Shown here: positions 60,301 to 64,000 of the stretch, in pieces
Numbering within the stretch: the first letter of the stretch is position 1
Layout: each line of letters opens with the position of its first letter
Assembly: GCF_001617365.1 (NCBI RefSeq)
Contig: NZ_LVJR01000016.1
Coordinates: 18,311 to 82,310 of the forward strand
Reading direction: 5' to 3'
Origin: Rhodanobacter sp. FW104-R8
GTDB taxonomy: Bacteria > Pseudomonadota > Gammaproteobacteria > Xanthomonadales > Rhodanobacteraceae
DNA: 64,000 nucleotides
Translations under genes and position numbers: made by a program
The notes under the pieces: generated by a model
Told to the model about the DNA's origin: nothing
The model's input: only the letters and a program-made list of their open reading frames with translations
Database searches by the model: none

Positions 60301-60686
60301 GTCGGCGTCGGGCTCGGATAGAAGAACAACCCGCCATTGGCTGGATTGAACATCATCAGGCCCATGTTGACCTGGCCATTCAGTGGACTGCTGGGCGAGC
60401 CTAATGCCCCGACCATCTTGTAAAGCGCACATTGCTCGAAGTCATGCGCCTTGGGGTTGGAGGCTATCCAGGAAGGACAATTGCTACCGGGAGCGATTGT
60501 GGTGGCGGAATTGCCATTCGCTGCATTGTCCAGGATGAGCAGCACGTTCGGCTGACCACCCTTGATCGCCTTGCCGGCGTACAGGTCGATGTCCTCGCCG
60601 CTGGCGATGCCCGGCAGCGCCAGCGCGGCGGCCATCAGGACGAGGATGCGCAGCCGGCGATTCAGGATGGTGCGTGGGTGTGACAT
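57375..60686 (-). CDS. pilY1: Type IV pilus tip/adhesin protein PilY1
   Basis: The 1103-residue protein has a signal peptide ending IASG, an N-terminal region with a von Willebrand-like start (PNVLLILDNAANG), and a C-terminal beta-propeller (about 580-1050) with the calcium loop DRNGDGYTDRLYTGD near residue 820. PilY1 is needed for pilus assembly, retraction control and adhesion, and calcium binding at this loop switches extension and retraction. The N-terminal metal-site motif is degenerate (DNAAN where DxSxS is expected). It ends the minor pilin operon, 30 bases after pilX. Confidence 0.93.
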   Translation of the reverse strand: MSHPRTILNRRLRILVLMAAALALPGIASGEDIDLYAGKAIKGGQPNVLLILDNAANGNSATTIAPGSNCPSWIASNPKAHDFEQCALYKMVGALGSPSSPLNGQVNMGLMMFNPANGGLFFYPSPTPTPPGPLPLLDTTGAATFQSVIAGTPGGGTGPGTAPVYTNSNNLDESMGEAWAYFTGTTATFLSGTKYSKPITDVCQKNFIIYLANVTGSNAPKTANSVSNAQQALMAANGGVTPPIIPLNPAGYQQNWGDEWARFMYQSDLSGIPASTPHNPQNIITYTIAVSDGCEATQAKCSNHINLIKSMAANGGGKYFYVSAGDVSGLIKALTTILTEVQATNSVFASVSLPVSVNAQGTSLNQVYVGMFRPDATAAPRWAGNLKQYQIGYDASGNVVLNDSLGQPAISNAGTGFISPSALSFWTADHQAGTPRDGPFAIDPTTGSLLSTPVTGWPANGFWINHATGAGGAFDAPDGEIVDKGGVAEMARADYLTDQSIRKIFTCNSVGGCPTTGTLPTFDTSNTALTPTAFALPTGSTSTDANNLVNWVRGTDNNSTSTTGAESPAGPGSGVTVRPSIHGDVLHSRPAVVNYGGSIGIVAFYGSNDGLFRAVNGNKDATAPGIIKMASGRYVRPGGELWSFIAPDFFGKFQRLRNNSPALTLGATTGSGKDYFFDGTTTVYQDLRVAGSPKTYIYLTARRGGRLIYAFDVSDPTKPPVFLWSKTNANIPELGQTWSQPKLALVNGHKDLSGNPIPVVIMGGGYDPAEDTDPVGAADTMGRAIVVLDAINGSTVWTACPSGCTATVPKMTYAIPSDITLLDRNGDGYTDRLYTGDLGGNIWRVDLEPNGYGPTNSNPPSSWTVTQIASFGGTGTSARKFFYPPDVTPSTTFDAVVAASGDREHPLVSNASSNVVNRFYMMKDTNTGASVANGWTTITESMLTDETGAAAGTTTPYSSTSTTSGFYVTLTHAGEKAVNAPLTVAGYTYFGTNTPADPSLNPNMCYPNLGIARGYAINFLTGAGLNSNGYIVFDGGGLPPSPVFGLVAVNPDTPNVYTPVLIGGGNQTGPGGGNNSSALGSQRVTPPNTGKRKRTYWFTEGQK

Positions 60687-60716
60687 GGCGGCTACTCCGC
60701 GGGGACGGATGCGAGG

Positions 60717-61277
60717 TTAATAGGGGCAGGGCGTGCCGATCGGCACCTGTACAGCGGCACCCTGGTGCACGGTCACCGCGACGGCGGTGTTGTTCGGGTC
60801 GGTGACGGTGGACTGGATGTCCCATTGGGTCGCCGAGCACATCGAGGGAGCTGCCGGGGGCGGGGATACCGAGGAGGACGGGCCGGGCAGGATCAGGTTG
60901 CCGTTGGGGTTGTTCGGCACCTTGCAGACGTCGCCCACCGGCAGGGTCGCGTTGGGGATCACCTTGCTGTCGAGGCAGGCGGGAGGCGCGACCTGGGCGG
61001 TGAAGTCCGTGATGCCGTCGCCGTTGACGTCGACCGGCACGGGAGTGGTGGTGGTGATCGGCACCCGGATGAACGGCTGGCTCATCACCTGCTCGATGCC
61101 TTGCTGTGCCACGGTGCCGGCTTCCAGCCGGTACTGCTGGTTGGCGGCGACCCGGGTGTTGATCATGCTCGAGCTGACCATGGAAATGGCGAAGAGCATG
61201 AAGATGACCAGGAAGATCAGCGTCATCACCAGGGTGAAGCCGCGCTGCGAGGTGCGGGACGGAGAGGTCTTCATCAT
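60717..61277 (-). CDS. pilX: Minor pilin PilX
   Basis: The 186-residue protein has a type IV prepilin leader of about 13 residues with cleavage before FTLV (SQRG/FTLVMTLIFLVIFMLFAIS) and a long hydrophobic N-helix. Position 5 after cleavage is Met, not Glu, as usual for the PilX/GspK group that caps the pilus tip. It is followed by pilY1 and starts with an ATGA overlap with pilW. The C-terminal half is Pro/Ser-rich with paired Cys. Confidence 0.88.
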   Translation of the reverse strand: MMKTSPSRTSQRGFTLVMTLIFLVIFMLFAISMVSSSMINTRVAANQQYRLEAGTVAQQGIEQVMSQPFIRVPITTTTPVPVDVNGDGITDFTAQVAPPACLDSKVIPNATLPVGDVCKVPNNPNGNLILPGPSSSVSPPPAAPSMCSATQWDIQSTVTDPNNTAVAVTVHQGAAVQVPIGTPCPY

Positions 61278-62380
61278 TGGTTCTCCCTCACGCCGCCGGT
61301 GTTCCAGACGCGTGCCACGGTGCCGTAGACGTGCCGCTTGTAGTGGTCGCCATATGCGGGGATCGGCGCGGCGCGACCCAGGTCGTAGGTGCGGGTGTCG
61401 GTCCAGCTGGCGGTGCTGTCGAGATTGCGCGAGAGCAGGTTGACGCGTACGGCGGTGACGTTGGCCCAGTTGGCGGTGGCTGACGCGGTCCATGCGTAAG
61501 CGGCGGCCGCCACCGCGGTGGCGCAGGCAGCCGGTGCGGCGCTGGTGTCGGACGGATTGTCGACGTAGCAGTCCGGCGAGCCGTTGTTGTCGACGTCGAT
61601 GCCGTAGCTGTAGTGCACGTCTTCGATGCCGGTGACCAGCGAGGAGACCTGGATGGCGCCGTTCACGAATTCGGCCATCTTCAGCGTCGGCGTGGTGTCG
61701 GCGCCGGTGCCGCTGCACACATCGCAGGTGGCCACGTAGTAGCTGCGCATGACGTATTTGCGCAGCTCGGCGGAGGTGCTGGTGCTGCAGGTGCCGCCGG
61801 CGACGGCCGCCTTGTTGTGCAGCGTGAAGGCGCTGGGGCTGTTGCTGTAGACCAGCGGTACGCTGTCGGTCTCGCAGCCGGAACGCTGCAGGTAGTAATT
61901 GTTGCCGTCAGCCGGGGTGGCGCTGCCGGAGACGTAGCTGACGGTGAGGACTTCCGCGCCCGTCCGCATGTTGGGAAGCTTGGTAGCCAGGCATGCGGGG
62001 ACGGTGGCGGCCAGCGATGGCCCGTAGACCGGGAGCGGAACGGTGAGTGGGCTGGTGCTGAAACCCATCGAGGCGGGCGCCGTGGCGCAGGGGTCCGACA
62101 GGGCGTAGCTGGAGGTGGCAAGCGGCAAGCTGGCGCGCCCGTAGAAACCGGCCATCTCGATGTCGCGCCTGATCGACTGCAGGGCGAAGCGGCCGTTCTC
62201 GACCTGCTCGGAGGTCTTGTTGAATTCCGTGCGCGCCTTGCTGGTGGAGACGTACAGCGAGCTGAGGCCGGCCAGCAGCGCCAGACCGATGGCGACGGCG
62301 ACCATCAGCTCGATCAGGGACATGCCCGCCTGCTGGCGGGCATGCGACATGGGCTGGCCGTGGGCGCGAGGAGTCATCAT
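61274..62380 (-). CDS. pilW: Minor pilin PilW
   Basis: The 368-residue protein has a prepilin leader of about 19 residues with cleavage before MSLIE (ARQQAG/MSLIELMVAVAIGLALLAGL), keeping Glu5. PilW is the large minor pilin of the tip complex. Its C-terminal region is typical of the family and includes paired Cys and a YGIDVDNNGSPD stretch. The start overlaps pilV (ATGA) and the stop overlaps pilX. Confidence 0.9.
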   Translation of the reverse strand: MMTPRAHGQPMSHARQQAGMSLIELMVAVAIGLALLAGLSSLYVSTSKARTEFNKTSEQVENGRFALQSIRRDIEMAGFYGRASLPLATSSYALSDPCATAPASMGFSTSPLTVPLPVYGPSLAATVPACLATKLPNMRTGAEVLTVSYVSGSATPADGNNYYLQRSGCETDSVPLVYSNSPSAFTLHNKAAVAGGTCSTSTSAELRKYVMRSYYVATCDVCSGTGADTTPTLKMAEFVNGAIQVSSLVTGIEDVHYSYGIDVDNNGSPDCYVDNPSDTSAAPAACATAVAAAAYAWTASATANWANVTAVRVNLLSRNLDSTASWTDTRTYDLGRAAPIPAYGDHYKRHVYGTVARVWNTGGVRENQ

Positions 62381-62949
62381 GTCGTCGTGAGGTTGGCGAT
62401 CTGGATTTGGACGCTGATCACGCGCCGCAGGTTGTTGTTGCCGAGCGTTCCACTCCCGCACAGCAACTTTGGCGTGGCCGTGGGCGTCAGGCCCTGCCAG
62501 GCAACGCTGACCTGGTAGACCTGATTGGTTGGGTCGATCTGGGTGATGCAGCCGACCGCGCCGATCATGGCGCCGACCTTGTTGCCGCCGGAGGTCTCGC
62601 GGGAACCTAGCAGGGCGTTTTGCCAGGCGGCGAGGTCGGAAGCGACGGTGGTGTTCTGTATGGCCGAACCCGAGGTGCAGGGAGTCGGGGCGCTGGTCGT
62701 GCTGTAACCGGTGGGGCCGGTGGGGTTGGTTATGCTGGCGCCCACCGAATAGCACGAGGCGACCTGCCGGTTGGCGTTGATACGCGAAACCATGTCCTGC
62801 ACCAGGGTCAGTGCCTGCACCCGCTGGTACGACTCCATCTCGCTGCGCGTGGATTTCGCCATCAGGGTGACGGTGCCGAGCAGGGCGATGGCCGCGATGA
62901 CCAGCGACACCAGCGCTTCGATCAACATCATGCCGGTCTGGTTTTTCAT
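62377..62949 (-). CDS. pilV: Minor pilin PilV
   Basis: The 190-residue protein begins with a very short leader (MKNQTG) and cleavage before MMLIEALVSLVIAAIALLG, with Glu5 kept. PilV is a minor pilin in the tip-priming complex. Cys pairs lie in the C-terminal half. The start at 62949 overlaps fimT, and its stop overlaps pilW. Confidence 0.89.
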   Translation of the reverse strand: MKNQTGMMLIEALVSLVIAAIALLGTVTLMAKSTRSEMESYQRVQALTLVQDMVSRINANRQVASCYSVGASITNPTGPTGYSTTSAPTPCTSGSAIQNTTVASDLAAWQNALLGSRETSGGNKVGAMIGAVGCITQIDPTNQVYQVSVAWQGLTPTATPKLLCGSGTLGNNNLRRVISVQIQIANLTTT

Positions 62950-63419
62950 GGGCAGGTGACCTTGGTGGACTCGACGCGGCCGGTGGCGCCCACGGTGACG
63001 CTGAGGCAAAGCGGCTGCGAGCCGGTCTTGTTGATCGGCGCGATCGCGAACGTGGCTCCCGTGGTGGTCATCCGGCCGTTGCCGTCGAAGCTGAAGCTTG
63101 GATCGGACGGCGTGATGACGATGTTGCCGAGGGCCGACTGCTTGCGAATGGTCGCGGCGGGGGTGTTCTGGCTGACCACCCAGCCCTGGCTCCAGTCGGC
63201 CGCGTTGGTGGCCTTCACATCGACCTGGGCGTTGCGCTTGATCGCCTCGCTGCGCGCCAGCGCCACCGTGGAGACGATATCCATCGAGGCGTTCTTGACG
63301 CTTTGCGATTGCAGGAACGGCCGCATCGAGGGGATGGCGATCATCAGCAGCACGGCAAAGATGGCCAGGGTGACCAGCATCTCAACCAGCGTGAAGCCGT
63401 GGCTACGCGATGTGCGCAT
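62946..63419 (-). CDS. fimT: Minor pilin FimT/GspH family
   Basis: The 157-residue protein has leader MRTSRSHG and cleavage before FTLVEMLVTLAIFAVLLMIAIP. The GspH/FimT features VALARSEAIKRN and a C-terminal LCLSVTVGATGRV segment are present. Family members are tip minor pilins and, in Xanthomonadaceae, DNA-binding pilins in natural transformation. Its stop overlaps pilV; it begins 3 bases after the pilE stop. Confidence 0.88.
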   Translation of the reverse strand: MRTSRSHGFTLVEMLVTLAIFAVLLMIAIPSMRPFLQSQSVKNASMDIVSTVALARSEAIKRNAQVDVKATNAADWSQGWVVSQNTPAATIRKQSALGNIVITPSDPSFSFDGNGRMTTTGATFAIAPINKTGSQPLCLSVTVGATGRVESTKVTCP

Positions 63420-63422
63420 GGA

Positions 63423-63914
63423 TCATTTCCAGCAGTTCGTGGCGCCGGTGCTCGCTACCTTGCTGCCGTCGCCGTTGAGGGTGAGCGTGGCGCAGCCCGT
63501 GTCGCGAACCTGGGTGCCCTTCGGTGTGGCGGTGATGGTGTAGCGCGGCGGCGTGCCGCCTGAAACGGAGGCTGCGGTGGCCACCATCGCAACGCTGTAG
63601 CTGGACGCTACCGTGTTCGGCACGGTATAGCCGAGCGTGCTCAGGCTGCCGGCGAACTGCCGGGAATCGACCATGTAGCGCTCCTGCGCGCTGGCGATTT
63701 CCTGCATCACGCTCTCCGCCGCCGAGCGGTTGGAGCGCAGGGTGTAGTTGAAGTAGCTGGGCACGGCGATGGCGGCGAGGATGGCGATGACCGCTACCGT
63801 GATCATCAGCTCGATCAGGGTGAAGCCGCGTGCACGCGCGACGGGTTGAGCCTGGCGCAAGTACGTGCGCGGCGGTGGCGTGAACCGTCGACCGGTGTGG
63901 ATCGAAGCTGGCAT
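63423..63914 (-). CDS. pilE: Minor pilin PilE
   Basis: The 163-residue protein has an unusually long leader (about 29 residues, MPASIHTGRRF to ARARG) with cleavage before FTLIELMITVAVIAILAAIAVPSY. The mature protein has the PilE-type SNRSAAESVMQEIASAQERYM region and two C-terminal Cys (GCATLTL, ATNCWK). The start at 63914 has GGGGGG upstream. It is the first gene of the operon visible here; the promoter must lie near or beyond the window end. Confidence 0.88.
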   Translation of the reverse strand: MPASIHTGRRFTPPPRTYLRQAQPVARARGFTLIELMITVAVIAILAAIAVPSYFNYTLRSNRSAAESVMQEIASAQERYMVDSRQFAGSLSTLGYTVPNTVASSYSVAMVATAASVSGGTPPRYTITATPKGTQVRDTGCATLTLNGDGSKVASTGATNCWK

Positions 63915-64000
63915 ATTCCCCCCTAGCAGGCTGTTGAGAAGCACCGTCCTGCGTCAGACTTCATAGCCATGATCTATGGATGGTCGGCTTTGCGGCAGCC

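Overview
The window is a high-GC gammaproteobacterial chromosome segment. Gene content and order point to the order Lysobacterales (Xanthomonadales), probably Rhodanobacteraceae or a close relative. Support for this is the bamD/rluD/pgeF/clpB block, the ruvC-ruvA-kup-ruvB-ybgC-tolQRAB-pal-cpoB-queE-queC-tRNA-Lys block, pilS/pilR next to sucCD, a pilE-fimT-pilVWX-pilY1 minor pilin operon, many TonB-dependent receptors with sugar genes, and REP-like palindromes beginning TGTAGGAGC. The genus is inferred, not proven. No CRISPR array, prophage, transposase or rRNA was seen.

Layout. 1-1205: 5' part of an exported M1 metallopeptidase, cut by the window edge. 1231-8309: mannoside utilisation locus. 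A minus-strand operon (lacI regulator, sugar permease, fructokinase, mannose isomerase) diverges from an exported GH92 alpha-mannosidase, with two near-identical operators in the divergent promoter region. 8404-12285: sensor kinase, single-domain response regulator and hybrid kinase. 12318-14911: two MacB/FtsX-type permeases with no ATPase beside them. 14978-16363 and 25037-26686: pilR and pilS, normally adjacent, here separated by an alpha-glucoside cassette (MFS permease, TonB receptor, GH65 phosphorylase fused to beta-phosphoglucomutase, LacI regulator) with a 44-bp palindromic operator. 26997-29129: sucC-sucD. 29200-30928: argP/argO-like divergent pair. 30994-32679: glutamine-dependent NAD synthetase carrying an in-frame repeat insertion. 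32786-38236: bamD, rluD, pgeF, clpB. 38458-40935: TonB receptor preceded by two tandem met-box-like octamers. 41230-44870: fmdB-like gene, DUF3011-type gene, aspS and an alpha/beta hydrolase. 44969-57186: yebC, the ruv genes, kup, the Tol-Pal operon, queuosine genes and tRNA-Lys. 57375-63914: the minus-strand type IV pilus minor pilin operon.

How it works together. The two sugar cassettes are parallel designs. The mannoside locus encodes an exported hydrolase, a FucP-like permease and AGE isomerase plus fructokinase, giving fructose 6-phosphate. The glucoside locus encodes an outer-membrane receptor, a permease and a phosphorylase-mutase fusion, giving glucose 6-phosphate. The pilus genes form a functional group with PilSR: the sigma54 regulator pair and the minor pilin/PilY1 operon both lie in this window. 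Most of the rest is housekeeping: TCA cycle, NAD, recombination, cell envelope and translation.

No wholly new system is proven. The best leads are the sugar cassette between pilS and pilR, the repeat insertion inside nadE, the met-box-like operator before a TonB receptor, and the MacB-type permease pair next to an atypical two-component cluster.
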